From: Geomonas oryzisoli
Lineage (GTDB): Bacteria; Desulfobacterota; Desulfuromonadia; Geobacterales; Geobacteraceae
Direction of reading: 5' to 3'
Assembly: GCF_018986915.1 (NCBI RefSeq)
Contig: NZ_CP076723.1
Location: 4,492,228-4,556,227 of the forward strand
Length of the DNA: 64,000 nucleotides
A program made the position numbers and the translations under genes. The notes under the pieces were generated by a model. That model was not told where the DNA came from. It ran no database searches and saw nothing but the letters and a program-made list of their open reading frames with translations. Shown piece after piece: positions 1-8,667 of the stretch (its first letter is position 1; each line of letters begins with the position of its first letter).

Positions 1-924
1 GTTCATGCCCGCGTCGACGATGACGAAGTTCTTTTCCTCGCCCTTTTTAGTGTAGAGGCATCGGCCGACCAGAATGCCGGCGTTGCCTACTAGGTTCCTC
101 CCTGGCTCGAAGAGCAGATGCAGCCCTAGGTCACGGGTCTCCTCCAGGATGGAGAAACCGTAATCCGCGGGGAGCGGCGGCGCTTCGTCGTTATACTGGA
201 TGCCGAGCCCGCCACCCAGGTCGAGGTACTTCACGTCCACACCCATCTCCCTGACGCCGATCAACAGACGCTTGAGCTTCTTGATGGTATCCACAAAGGG
301 GGAGACCTTGGTGAGCTGGCTGCCTATGTGGCAGTCGATCCCGAGGATCTCCACGTTGCTCATTGCCTTGGCGCGCTGGTACTGCTCCAGGGCACGCTCG
401 ATATTTATGCCGAATTTCGCCTTCTTCAACCCGGTGGTGATGTAGGGATGGGTTTCCGGGTCGACATCGGGATTGACGCGGATGGCGATACCGGCCTTCT
501 TGTTGAGACGACCGGCCACCTCGTTGATCCGGTCCAGTTCCTGCTCCGATTCCACGTTGAAGAGCAGTATGCCGGTCTGCAGGGCGTAGACGATCTCGTC
601 GTCCCGCTTGCCGACGCCTGAATAAACCACTTTTTTAGGATCGACGCCGGCGGCGAGTGCGCGGTAGAGTTCTCCGCCCGAGACGATGTCGACGCCTCCG
701 CCCAGATTGATGAAGGTCCTGAGGACGGCAAGGTTGGAGTTCGCCTTGACCGAGTAGCAGATGGTGTGGGGCGCGCCGGCAAAGGCGCTGTCCATGGCCT
801 TGAAATGTCTCTCGAGGGTGGCCCGGGAGTAGATGTAGACGGGGCTGCCTACTTTAGCAACGATATCCTGTATCGCGACCTCTTCGGCGAAGAGTTCGTC
901 ACCCTTGTATTGAAAGTGATGCAT
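1..924 (-). CDS. lysA: Diaminopimelate decarboxylase, 3' end cut by window
   Basis: This PLP enzyme makes L-lysine from meso-diaminopimelate, the last step of lysine synthesis. The first 308 codons are present and the frame runs off the left edge, so about 110 C-terminal residues are missing. YSVKAN at residues 57-62 supplies the PLP-binding Lys60. GGGVD, the HIGSQ motif and EPGRNLV follow in the order expected for fold-III decarboxylases. The start is ATG at 924, preceded by a purine-rich AAGGGGGA stretch. The gene sits where parA-parB often follows rsmG, separated from rsmG by a 477-bp spacer. The family call is secure; only the C-terminus is unseen. Confidence 0.93.
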   Translation of the reverse strand, partial: MHHFQYKGDELFAEEVAIQDIVAKVGSPVYIYSRATLERHFKAMDSAFAGAPHTICYSVKANSNLAVLRTFINLGGGVDIVSGGELYRALAAGVDPKKVVYSGVGKRDDEIVYALQTGILLFNVESEQELDRINEVAGRLNKKAGIAIRVNPDVDPETHPYITTGLKKAKFGINIERALEQYQRAKAMSNVEILGIDCHIGSQLTKVSPFVDTIKKLKRLLIGVREMGVDVKYLDLGGGLGIQYNDEAPPLPADYGFSILEETRDLGLHLLFEPGRNLVGNAGILVGRCLYTKKGEEKNFVIVDAGMN

Positions 925-1401
925 CTATGTCATCCCCCTTCTTCCAGGTGAAGTTGCCGTCGTAAACAAAAAAAGTTTTTATTTCTAACATATAAACAGA
1001 TAAAAAGTCAAAGTAATGCTTGGCGAATTGGTGCGCGGCCAGGTGGAGTTTGTCCGAAGGAGGGGACTGGCTCCGTCAGGTGCCTGTCCCCTTAGTGCAT
1101 GGTTGGGAAGGTGGCTGAGTTGAAAGGAGCGTTCCTCTAGAGGGACCGGCACCTGGCGGAGCCAGTCCCTTCTTCCGTGCCCCTCTCTCTCCCGCTTCCA
1201 TTTCATCGGACCTGTTCGGAGCTTAAAACCAGCCCGTCCCCTTTTCACCGGATTTGGACCCAATCTGCACAAAAAATAGGCTGTCATTTTGCCGTCAAAA
1301 ATAGGCTTTCTCGATCCATCGCAGCCTCTGGCCTGCTTCTACCGTCCAAACAGCTTCTAGATGCTTTTTTGTTCGTTATAGACAAGGTTAACAAAAACCA
1401 A
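925..1401. other. Intergenic spacer lysA-rsmG with no convincing gene
   Basis: No credible coding sequence is seen. The stretch next to lysA (960-1015) is AT-rich and could hold the lysA promoter. The middle carries a full family A inverted repeat (1056-1175). The right part is AT-rich and leads into the rsmG stop codon. Open frames here have no ribosome site and no recognisable protein character. Confidence 0.6.
1056..1175. repeat. Family A inverted repeat, complete copy
   Basis: A 120-bp imperfect palindrome. The left arm holds GGGGACTGGCTCCGTCAGG and the right arm its complement around GGCGGAGCCAGTCCC. The centre contains GAAAGGAGCGTTCC. A second complete copy lies at 43564-43679 and partial copies at 40901-40960, 44808-44834 and 28793-28820. 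Confidence 0.85.
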
Positions 1402-2055
1402 TCATTTTTTAACCAGAATAACCAGCGATCTGGCGTCACCCGAGCCGGGCAAAGTGAAATCGTGTCTGCACTCGACCCTCGCGCCCAGTTTCTCGAGTTC
1501 GGCTTCGGCCGCCGTCACCTCCTCGGCGACGCTCTTCCCTTTCATGGCCACGATGCGTCCTCCATCCTTGAGGACCGGCAGCGCCATGGCAACGAAGGAA
1601 GGTATATCCGAAAAAGCGCGGGAGACGACCCAGTCGAAATGCCCCGCGTATTGCGCGGCCAGAGTCTCGGCACGGACGTGCAGCGCGTCGAATCCGACGA
1701 GGTTCAGCAGCCGCACCGCCTGTTTCTGAAAACTGATCTTCTTCACCACCGCATCTACCGACACGATCTCCAGATCCGGCTGCACCACCTTCACCGGAAT
1801 GCCGGGGAAACCTCCTCCGGAGCCGATATCCAGCATACGCCCAGGCCCGTGCACCGCCTTAAGCAAGCTCAGCGAGTCGACCAGGTGCTTCACCGCGATC
1901 CCCTCGTCATCGGTTATGGCGGTGAGGTTGATCTTCCGGTTCCATTTTTTCAGCTCTTCAGCGAAGAGATCGAGGGCATTCAACTGGGCCGGAGTCAGCT
2001 CCAGGCCGAGTTCCGACGCCCCTTTTTTCAAGAGATCCTTGGCGCGCTGGTTCAT
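1402..2055 (-). CDS. rsmG: 16S rRNA (guanine-527-N7) methyltransferase
   Basis: RsmG transfers a methyl group from S-adenosylmethionine to N7 of G527 in 16S rRNA. The 217-residue length is typical. The SAM-binding motif MLDIGSGGGFPGIP lies near residues 74-87, and KWNRKINLTAI near residue 37 is characteristic of the family. The ATG start overlaps the mnmG stop by 4 nt, so the two are likely translated in a coupled way. This is the usual mnmG-rsmG pair beside bacterial origins. Confidence 0.96.
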   Translation of the reverse strand: MNQRAKDLLKKGASELGLELTPAQLNALDLFAEELKKWNRKINLTAITDDEGIAVKHLVDSLSLLKAVHGPGRMLDIGSGGGFPGIPVKVVQPDLEIVSVDAVVKKISFQKQAVRLLNLVGFDALHVRAETLAAQYAGHFDWVVSRAFSDIPSFVAMALPVLKDGGRIVAMKGKSVAEEVTAAEAELEKLGARVECRHDFTLPGSGDARSLVILVKK

Positions 2056-3926
2056 CGGCCATACCTCGCTTTCAGCGCGATGGACAGGATGGTGATACCG
2101 GCGGGCGTGACCCCCGGGATGCGGGAAGCCTGCCCCAGGGTATCGGGTCGGAAGCGGGCAAGCTTCTCACGCACTTCGGCGGAAAGGCCGGAGATGGTTC
2201 CATAGTCCATGTCCTCGGGGATCCTGGTGCTTTCCAGCCTGGCGGAGCGGTCCACCTGTTCCAACTGGCGCTGGATATAGCCCTGGTACTTGATCTGGAT
2301 CTCGAGCTGCTCGCGCACCTGCTCAGGCAGATCCATGATGGCCGGATAGACCCGAGACAGATCCTGGCAGGTGAATTCGGGGCGACGTAGCAACTGCTCG
2401 TAGCTGATGGCATTCTGTATTCCGACCAATCCCCATTCTTCCAGCAGTTCCTCACCGGCGGCCGAGGGAGCAAGTCTTTCCTTGGAAAGGCGCACCAGTT
2501 CCGACTCTATCAGCTCTTTTTTCGCCAGGAAGGAGCTGTACACCTCTTCCTGCACCAGCCCGATCGCGTGCCCCTTTTCCCTCAGACGCAGGTCCGCATT
2601 GTCTTCGCGCAGCAATAAACGGTACTCGGCCCGCGACGTGAACATGCGGTACGGCTCTTTGGTGCCCAAGGTCACCAGGTCGTCGATCATGACGCCGATG
2701 TAGGCTTCGCTGCGTCCAAGTACCAGTGGATCTTTGTCCTGCACTCTGAGCGCCGCGTTGATACCGGCCATGAGACCTTGCGCGGCAGCCTCCTCGTAAC
2801 CGGAAGTACCGTTGATCTGGCCGGCATGGTAGAGGTTGCGCACCAGCTTGGTCTCCAGCGAGGCGTGCAACTGGATCGGGTTGACGTAGTCATACTCGAT
2901 GGCGTAGGCCGGACGCATGATCTCGACCCGCTCCAATCCCTCAATGCTCCGGTAGAAGGCCCACTGGATATCGATGGGAAGCGAGGTGGACATGCCGCTG
3001 GGATAAACCTCGACCGTCTCCCGTCCTTCCGGCTCGATGAAGGTCTGGTGGCGATCCTTTTCAGGGAAGCGCACCACCTTATCCTCGATGGACGGGCAGT
3101 AGCGTGGGCCGATTCCCTCGATGATCCCGGCGTAGAGCGGCGAACGATCCAGACCGCTACGGATGATCTCGTGGGACCGCGGATTGGTATAGGCGATGTG
3201 GCAGGGCACCTGCGGCTGCTCGATGCGCTCGGTCGAAAAGGAGAACGGGATCGGGTTCTCGTCCCCGTACTGCTTCTCCAGCCTGTCAAAGTCGATGGTC
3301 CTGCCGTCCAGGCGCGCAGGGGTACCGGTTTTCAGACGGCCGACGTCGAAACCATAATCCTTGAGGCCGTCGGATAGCCCGATGGAAGGCAGATCCCCTG
3401 CCCTGCCGCCCGGGTAATTGACGAGGCCGATATGAATGAGGCCGCGCATGAAGGTGCCGGTGGTGAGCACGACAGTCTTGCCCAGGAAGCGCACGCCGCC
3501 ACGGGTATCGACGCCCACGACCTCGCCATCCTCGATCACCAGTCCGGTTACTTCAACCTGCTTCAGGTCCAGATCGTCCTGCTGCTCCATCACGTGCTTC
3601 ATGCGCAGGCGGTACAACTGCTTGTCCGCCTGGGCACGGGAGGCGCGCACGGCCGGTCCCTTCTTGGTATTCAGCACACGGAACTGGATGCCGGTCGCAT
3701 CTATGTTGCGTCCCATCTCGCCGCCGAGGGCATCGATTTCCTTGACCAGGTGCCCCTTGGCCAAACCACCAATGGCAGGGTTGCAGGACATCAGCGCGAT
3801 GGCGTCCAAGTTGATGGTGAGCATAAGGGTCGGGCGGCCCATGCGGGCAGCGGCGAGGGCCGCCTCGCATCCGGCATGACCGGCACCGACGACGATCACA
3901 TCGTACTTCTTGTCATAAACTATCAA
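2052..3926 (-). CDS. mnmG: tRNA uridine-34 carboxymethylaminomethyl synthase, FAD subunit
   Basis: MnmG (GidA) works with MnmE to install the cmnm5 group on U34 of certain tRNAs, using FAD and methylene-tetrahydrofolate. It has 624 residues, the normal length. The FAD-binding GAGHAG motif is at residues 14-19, followed by CNPAIGGLAKGHLVKEIDAL. The C-terminal helical domain that contacts MnmE and tRNA is present. The start appears to be TTG at 3926 with CGGAG about 7 nt upstream; a nearby ATG is out of frame. The partner mnmE lies about 1 kb upstream, beyond an unusual repeat-rich spacer. Confidence 0.96.
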   Translation of the reverse strand: MIVYDKKYDVIVVGAGHAGCEAALAAARMGRPTLMLTINLDAIALMSCNPAIGGLAKGHLVKEIDALGGEMGRNIDATGIQFRVLNTKKGPAVRASRAQADKQLYRLRMKHVMEQQDDLDLKQVEVTGLVIEDGEVVGVDTRGGVRFLGKTVVLTTGTFMRGLIHIGLVNYPGGRAGDLPSIGLSDGLKDYGFDVGRLKTGTPARLDGRTIDFDRLEKQYGDENPIPFSFSTERIEQPQVPCHIAYTNPRSHEIIRSGLDRSPLYAGIIEGIGPRYCPSIEDKVVRFPEKDRHQTFIEPEGRETVEVYPSGMSTSLPIDIQWAFYRSIEGLERVEIMRPAYAIEYDYVNPIQLHASLETKLVRNLYHAGQINGTSGYEEAAAQGLMAGINAALRVQDKDPLVLGRSEAYIGVMIDDLVTLGTKEPYRMFTSRAEYRLLLREDNADLRLREKGHAIGLVQEEVYSSFLAKKELIESELVRLSKERLAPSAAGEELLEEWGLVGIQNAISYEQLLRRPEFTCQDLSRVYPAIMDLPEQVREQLEIQIKYQGYIQRQLEQVDRSARLESTRIPEDMDYGTISGLSAEVREKLARFRPDTLGQASRIPGVTPAGITILSIALKARYGR

Positions 3927-3963
3927 ACCATACTCCGTTTACTGCGAAAGCATCTATGTGGGA

Positions 3964-3979
3964 TGTTCCACGTGAAACA
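3964..3979. promoter_or_regulatory. parS: parS centromere site 1 (ParB binding)
   Basis: The sequence TGTTCCACGTGAAACA is, from memory, the Bacillus subtilis parS consensus bound by ParB/Spo0J. It lies just upstream of mnmG and about 6.5 kb from oriC, the normal zone for parS. It is one mismatch from a perfect palindrome. Confidence 0.92.
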
Positions 3980-4133
3980 ACACTAAAAAACAATTCAAAT
4001 TTAAATAGTTAACCCATATCCACCCTGACAACCGCTCCAAAGAAGGTGGTTAAAGAAAGGCATCTGCCATCAAAAGCGAATTCCCTCTGCCCCACGCCTT
4101 TCGTAAAGGGGAGGACGTGGGTCCACCTTTGGC

Positions 4134-4740
4134 AGGCGAGTCACCGTGCACATCAGGTGAGTCACCTTACGCGTCAGGCGAGTCACCGTGCACGTCAGGC
4201 GAGTCACCGTGCACGTCAGGCGAGTCACATTGCGCATCAGGCGAGTCACCTTGCACGTCAGGCGAGTCACATTGCACGTCAGGCGAGTCACATTGCACGT
4301 CAGGCGAGTCACATTGCGCATCAGGCGAGTCACCTTGCACGTCAGGCGAGTCACATTGCGCATCAGGCGAGTCACCTTGCGCATCGTGCGAGTCACCTTG
4401 TGCGTCGGGCGAGTCACCTTGTGCGTCGGGCGAGTCACCTTGTGCGTCGGGCGAGTCACCTTGTGCGTCGGGCGAGTCACCTTGCGCGTCGTGCGAGTCA
4501 CATTGCTCGTCGGGCGAGTCACCTTGCGCGTCGTGTGAGTCACCTTTCGCGTCGTGCGACTCACCTTGCGCGTCGGGCGAGTCACCTTGCGCGTCGTGCG
4601 ACTCACATTGCGCGTCGTGTGAGTCACCTTGCGCGTCGGGCGAGTCACATTGCACGTCATGCGAGTCACATTGTGCACAAGGTGAGTCAACGTGCGCGGC
4701 AAGCGAGACACCCGAAACAACGAGCGAGTCACTTGGTGCG
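4134..4740. repeat. 21-bp minisatellite, about 28 units
   Basis: Tandem degenerate units of 21 bp with the core GGCGAGTCACCTTGCGCGTC. The unit length is a multiple of three and lacks stops, so both strands stay open in several frames; a plus-strand frame would read a SGESPCA-like heptad. No start has a well-placed ribosome site: a GTG at 4117 has GGGGAGG only about 2 nt away. Units vary mainly at TTGCGCGTC, TTGCACGTC and TTGTGCGTC. It lies between two parS sites. Confidence 0.93.
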
Positions 4741-4777
4741 ATGACGAACGGTACCTCTCCTTATAGTGGCGGCGGCT

Positions 4778-4797
4778 GGGCGAATAGTTATTCGCCC
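4778..4797. repeat. GGGCGAATA palindrome, copy 1
   Basis: GGGCGAATAGTTATTCGCCC is a palindrome with one central mismatch and is followed by CCTAC. A perfect copy lies 134 bp away at 4912-4931. Confidence 0.8.
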
Positions 4798-4878
4798 CTA
4801 CAGTCGAATTCCTCTGCCCGCAATTTAAACTGATGAACAGGCAATGTAAGTATATGTTGCAACATCGAAAAAGGCATT

Positions 4879-4894
4879 TGTTTCACGTGAAACA
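4879..4894. promoter_or_regulatory. parS: parS centromere site 2 (ParB binding)
   Basis: TGTTTCACGTGAAACA is a perfect 16-bp palindrome and an ideal parS sequence. It lies 915 bp from site 1, on the other side of the 21-bp array. Confidence 0.93.
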
Positions 4895-4911
4895 CCGCAG
4901 AGGCAATGCAA

Positions 4912-4931
4912 GGGCGAATAATTATTCGCCC
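4912..4931. terminator. Perfect 20-bp palindrome at the mnmE 3' end
   Basis: GGGCGAATAATTATTCGCCC is fully self-complementary and abuts the mnmE stop codon. It could act as a transcript-end hairpin, but no T-run follows. It may equally be a dispersed repeat. Confidence 0.5.
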
Positions 4932-6299
4932 CTACTTGCCGATACAGAAACTGGAGAAGATCCTGTCGAGGACATCGTCGGCGGTGGTCTCGCCGGTGAC
5001 CTCCCCTACCGCGTCCAGCGCATCCCTCAGATCGACCGGCAGCAACTCCATGTTTACCCCTGCCTCAAGATTGGCAACGAACGACTGCAGCGAACAGCGT
5101 GCCTTGATCAGGGCGTCGCGATGGCGAGCCTTGGAAACCGCGACAAACTCCCTACCATCGATAGCGTGCCCATGCATGAAGGCGTTGGTGATGGCATTGC
5201 GAAGCTCAGGTACACCATCCCCGGTCAGCGTCGAGATGGCTACTACAGGACCGGAACACGCTTCAGGCAACACGGCGTTGACCTCCAGGTCTGCCTTGTT
5301 ACGCACTACAAGATAGCTCTTGTTGCCGATGGCCTGCAAGATGGTCGCATCATCATCACCGAATTCACTGGAACCGTCGATGACAAAGAGCACCAAGTCC
5401 GCCTTCGGTATCCGGTCCAATGACAGCCTGACCCCTTCCTGCTCTACCTGATCCTCCGACTCACGTATTCCGGCGGTATCGAGAAGCTTTACCGGCAGCC
5501 CGTTGATGTTAACCACTTCCTCGATCAGGTCGCGCGTGGTGCCGGGCACGGAAGTAACGATGGCCCGCTTCTCTTTCAATAGGGTATTGAGCAGGCTCGA
5601 TTTGCCCACGTTGGGCTTGCCGGCAATGACTACCGATACGCCATCACGCAGCACCCTCCCCTCGTCGAAACCCTCTATAAGGGCGTCGAGTTCCGCCAGT
5701 GCGGGAGCCACTTTGCCGAGCACGTCGGTCTCAACGGCAACATCGACGTCATCCTCCGGGAAGTCGATAAGCGCTTCCACGTAAGCAAGGGCATAGACGA
5801 TGCTTTCCTTCACGGTGGAGATGCGCTTGGAGAGAAGCCCCTCGCGCTGGTGCTGGGCCAGGGCAAGCGATGCATCCGTGCGACTGGAGATGACATCCAT
5901 GACGGCCTCAGCTTGCACCAGGTCTATCCTTCCGTTCAGGAAAGCGCGCTTGGTGAACTCGCCCGGCTCTGCCAACCGCGCCCCTTGTTCCAGTGCCAGC
6001 GACAAGATGCGTGACACAACCAGGGTGCCGCCGTGGCATTGGATCTCCACGACATCCTCGCGGGTGTAGGAGTTGGGCCCCTTCATATAGACCACCATGG
6101 CCTCATCGACCAAGTCGCCGTTGGCAGGACTTACCACGTCACCATAAGAAAAACGGTGGCTTTTTAGGCCACCGTTCGACTTTGCTCTGAAGATGCTGCT
6201 TGCGATGGGCAGGGAGGCAGGGCCGCTGATCCGTACGATCCCGATTCCCCCCTCACCTACCGCTGTGCTTATTGCTGCGATTGTGTCGCGAACATACAT
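4932..6299 (-). CDS. mnmE: tRNA modification GTPase
   Basis: MnmE (TrmE) is the GTPase partner of MnmG in U34 tRNA modification. It has 455 residues, the usual length. The N-terminal folate-binding domain covers about 1-120. A helical domain is interrupted by the G domain near 215-375, with the P-loop GKPNVGKSS and the DTAGIRES switch region. The C-terminal CIGK carries the invariant cysteine. The ATG start lies 19 nt after yidC. In many bacteria jag (khpB) sits between yidC and mnmE; it is absent here. Confidence 0.97.
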   Translation of the reverse strand: MYVRDTIAAISTAVGEGGIGIVRISGPASLPIASSIFRAKSNGGLKSHRFSYGDVVSPANGDLVDEAMVVYMKGPNSYTREDVVEIQCHGGTLVVSRILSLALEQGARLAEPGEFTKRAFLNGRIDLVQAEAVMDVISSRTDASLALAQHQREGLLSKRISTVKESIVYALAYVEALIDFPEDDVDVAVETDVLGKVAPALAELDALIEGFDEGRVLRDGVSVVIAGKPNVGKSSLLNTLLKEKRAIVTSVPGTTRDLIEEVVNINGLPVKLLDTAGIRESEDQVEQEGVRLSLDRIPKADLVLFVIDGSSEFGDDDATILQAIGNKSYLVVRNKADLEVNAVLPEACSGPVVAISTLTGDGVPELRNAITNAFMHGHAIDGREFVAVSKARHRDALIKARCSLQSFVANLEAGVNMELLPVDLRDALDAVGEVTGETTADDVLDRIFSSFCIGK

Positions 6300-6318
6300 T
6301 GCTTTGATCCACTTTCGG

Positions 6319-7935
6319 TCAGTCGGCGACCGACTTGTTGATGTACATCTGCTGCGCGATGGTCAGCACGTTGTTGATCAGCCAGTAGATGACCAGGCCG
6401 GACGGGAAGTTCAGGAACATGAAGGTGAAGACAACCGGCAGCATCAGCATCATCTTGGCCTGTACCGGGTCCATGTTGGTCGGGGTCATCTTCTGCTGGA
6501 TGAACATGGTGGCGCCCATGATGAGCGGGGTCACGTAGTACGGGTCCTTGGCAGAGAGGTCGGTGATCCAGAGGTAAAACGGCGCATGCCTGAGCTCGAT
6601 GGAGTACATGAGCGCACGGTACAGACCGAAGAACACCGGGATCTGGACAATCATGGGCAGGCAGCCGCCCAGCGGGTTGACCTTGTGTGTCTTGTACAGT
6701 TCCATCACGGCGCGGTTCATGGCGTCGCGATCGTTCTTGTACTTCTCCTTCAGCTCGTTCATCTTCGGCTGCAACTTCTGCATGTCTTTCATGGACTTGT
6801 AGCTCTTGTGCGTGAGCGGGAAGAACACGAGCTTCAGGATGCAGGTGATGATGATGATGGCGATGCCGTAGTTGCCGGTGTACTTGTAGAGGAACTTCAG
6901 GAAGACCACCAGCGGTTTGGCGATGGCGGCAAACCAGCCGTAGTCGATGACCTCTTCCAGCCTGCTCCCCTGCGCCTTGAGGATGTCGAGATCCTTCGGG
7001 CCGTAGTAAAGGGCGTAGCTTACGGCTGCACTCTGGCCGGGGGCCACGGTGACGGTCGGGGAAGCGATGTCCCTCAGGTTGGCGTCGACGGAAGGGCGGG
7101 ACAGACGTACCTGGGCAATGCTCCCCTTCTCGGCGATGACGCTCTCCATGAAGTACTTGTCGGCGAAGGCGGACCATACGATGTTCTTGTCGAACTGCAC
7201 CGGAGTCTTGAGCAGACTGTCGAGCTTCTCGCTCTTTACGGCATTGTCGGTGAGGGTCGAGGGACCGTACACCTCGTAACGGCCGCCGCCTGCCTTCTGG
7301 TCGATAACGCGGGAGGTCTGCAGCAGGTGGACCGGTGCGGCCACCTGTGCGGAGCCGACATTCTGCACCTGCTCGGTGAGGCCGATGCGATAGGCATCGC
7401 CGGAGAAGGTGAAGGTCTTCTTGAAGACGATCCCCTGCGGCGTGGTGGTGGTGAACTCTAGGGTCCCCTTGTTGGCGCCGGTCAGTTTCAGATCGCTGCC
7501 GCTGACGTTGTAGAGTGCGGTCGGGTTGAGTCCCAGCTCGCGGGAGTCGCTGAGCAGGTTGAACCTGTTGGCAGCGGTCTCGTTGACCAGGACGATACCC
7601 TGCCCTTTCGGCCCGGCCACATCCTTGTACTTCTTCAGCACGAATTTCTTGAGGCCGGCGCCCTGAGTAGAGAAGACGGCACTGTAGAGATCGGTATCGA
7701 CGGTGATGTCACGGGCAGCGCCGGCGGGTTGTGCCGGTACGGCGATGGGAGCGGCAGGAGCGCCAGCAGCAGCGATCGGTGCTGCCTGAGGTGCCGTTGC
7801 TACCGTAGCAGAGCTGACGGCGCCTTGCTTGGCACTACCTGCGGGCGGAACCTGTTTTGCGGGCGGGAAGATAAAAGAATAAGCGTACATGACCCCGATG
7901 GAGAGCAGTATCGCTACGATAGTACGTTTTTCCAT
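6319..7935 (-). CDS. yidC: Membrane protein insertase YidC
   Basis: YidC inserts and folds inner-membrane proteins alone or with SecYEG. It has 538 residues, as in Gram-negative homologues. An N-terminal membrane anchor (about residues 5-23) is followed by an Ala/Pro-rich linker, a periplasmic beta domain (about 75-320) and the conserved five-helix insertase core (about 340-530). The core contains NYGIAIIIITCILKLVFFPL and the NPLGGCLP loop. The gene lies just downstream of yidD in the rpmH-rnpA-yidD-yidC block. Confidence 0.97.
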   Translation of the reverse strand: MEKRTIVAILLSIGVMYAYSFIFPPAKQVPPAGSAKQGAVSSATVATAPQAAPIAAAGAPAAPIAVPAQPAGAARDITVDTDLYSAVFSTQGAGLKKFVLKKYKDVAGPKGQGIVLVNETAANRFNLLSDSRELGLNPTALYNVSGSDLKLTGANKGTLEFTTTTPQGIVFKKTFTFSGDAYRIGLTEQVQNVGSAQVAAPVHLLQTSRVIDQKAGGGRYEVYGPSTLTDNAVKSEKLDSLLKTPVQFDKNIVWSAFADKYFMESVIAEKGSIAQVRLSRPSVDANLRDIASPTVTVAPGQSAAVSYALYYGPKDLDILKAQGSRLEEVIDYGWFAAIAKPLVVFLKFLYKYTGNYGIAIIIITCILKLVFFPLTHKSYKSMKDMQKLQPKMNELKEKYKNDRDAMNRAVMELYKTHKVNPLGGCLPMIVQIPVFFGLYRALMYSIELRHAPFYLWITDLSAKDPYYVTPLIMGATMFIQQKMTPTNMDPVQAKMMLMLPVVFTFMFLNFPSGLVIYWLINNVLTIAQQMYINKSVAD

Positions 7936-7953
7936 TTCAATCTCCTGGAAGGA

Positions 7954-8166
7954 CTATTTGACCGGATCGTAACCGCCCGGGTGAAACGGATGACACTTGA
8001 GTATGCGCGCAGCCGTCAGCCATAACCCCTTGACAGGGCCGTATTTTTCCAATGCTTGTAAGGAGTAGTGCGAACAGGTAGGGTAAAAACGGCAGGATGG
8101 GGCCTTGAGCGGAGAGATGAACCTCTGGTAGAGAACGATCAGGCCTTTGAGTGTGCTAGTGACCAT
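7954..8166 (-). CDS. yidD: Membrane protein insertion efficiency factor YidD
   Basis: A 70-residue YidD protein that aids YidC-dependent insertion. [12 protein letters not shown] near residues 24-35 and [12 protein letters not shown] at the C-terminus are the family hallmarks. I place the start at the ATG at 8166, overlapping the rnpA end by 11 nt; a longer reading from 8250 lies entirely within rnpA and is unlikely. An amphipathic helix at residues 5-20 would sit on the inner membrane. Confidence 0.92.
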   Translation of the reverse strand: MVTSTLKGLIVLYQRFISPLKAPSCRFYPTCSHYSLQALEKYGPVKGLWLTAARILKCHPFHPGGYDPVK

Positions 8167-8509
8167 GTTTTTTACGCAGCCGCCCGAAGGCGGCTGCGAG
8201 CTCGGTTGAGATCTGGTGAAAGTCAAGCAAGTCAGCTCCTTTCTTGGCAACGATATTGAAATCGGCCGAGATGAAAAGAGGCTTGTTCTGCCTGTAAAAC
8301 TCCCGCAGCCTTCTCTTGATACTGTTTCTGACTACGGCGTTCCCTACCTTCTTGCTGACGGTAAACCCGACCCTGGTGACGCACCCGTCTTTTACCTTCC
8401 AGAGCAGCAGAAAGTGCGGCGTGTGCATCTTCGACGCGCCGTCGTTGAACTGCAGGAATTCGGGTCGCCTGCGCAGGCGTTCAGCCTTGGGAAAATCCGA
8501 GCAGGACAA
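8156..8509 (-). CDS. rnpA: Ribonuclease P protein component
   Basis: RnpA binds the RNase P RNA and helps position pre-tRNA for 5' processing. It has 117 residues. The RNP motif [14 protein letters not shown] near residues 57-70 is the diagnostic basic helix. The start is TTG at 8509, a few nt from the rpmH stop codon, with AGGAT just upstream. It overlaps yidD by 11 nt. The order rpmH-rnpA-yidD-yidC is near universal. Confidence 0.95.
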   Translation of the reverse strand: MSCSDFPKAERLRRRPEFLQFNDGASKMHTPHFLLLWKVKDGCVTRVGFTVSKKVGNAVVRNSIKRRLREFYRQNKPLFISADFNIVAKKGADLLDFHQISTELAAAFGRLRKKHGH

Positions 8510-8517
8510 AAAGGATA

Positions 8518-8667
8518 TTACTTGGTGGCAATGCCTACGGAGAGACGCTTGCGGCCTTTAGCCCTTCTCCTCTTGATAACGAGACGGCCGTTCTTGGTGG
8601 CCATACGCACGAGGAAGCCGTGGGTCCTTTTCCTGGAAGTATTGCTGGGCTGGTAAGTTCTTTTCAT
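8518..8667 (-). CDS. rpmH: 50S ribosomal protein L34
   Basis: A 49-residue, very basic ribosomal protein beginning [18 protein letters not shown], the standard L34 N-terminus, and ending in a [13 protein letters not shown] segment. The ATG at 8667 is preceded by TAAGGAGC, a strong ribosome site. Any longer upstream reading would be non-native. It is the first gene of the leftward block. Confidence 0.97.
   Translation of the reverse strand: MKRTYQPSNTSRKRTHGFLVRMATKNGRLVIKRRRAKGRKRLSVGIATK

Larger units (their letters stand above)
3927..4931. other. mnmG-mnmE spacer: parS, minisatellite, parS, palindromes
   Basis: About 1 kb with no gene I accept. In order it holds a parS site (3964-3979), an AT-rich stretch, a fragment resembling family B (about 4078-4115), a 21-bp tandem array (4134-4740), a GGGCGAATA palindrome (4778-4797), a second parS site (4879-4894) and a perfect copy of the same palindrome (4912-4931) abutting the mnmE stop. 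Confidence 0.8.

Noticed and set aside
985-1287. Possible 100-residue protein on the minus strand
   Set aside because: It is a translation of the family A palindrome with no ribosome site or family character.
4134-4740. CRISPR array
   Set aside because: Units are contiguous 21-bp tandem repeats with no unique spacers, and there are no cas genes.
4046-4833. Long open frames on both strands across the minisatellite
   Set aside because: They follow trivially from a stop-free 21-bp unit. No frame has a properly spaced ribosome site or a known domain.
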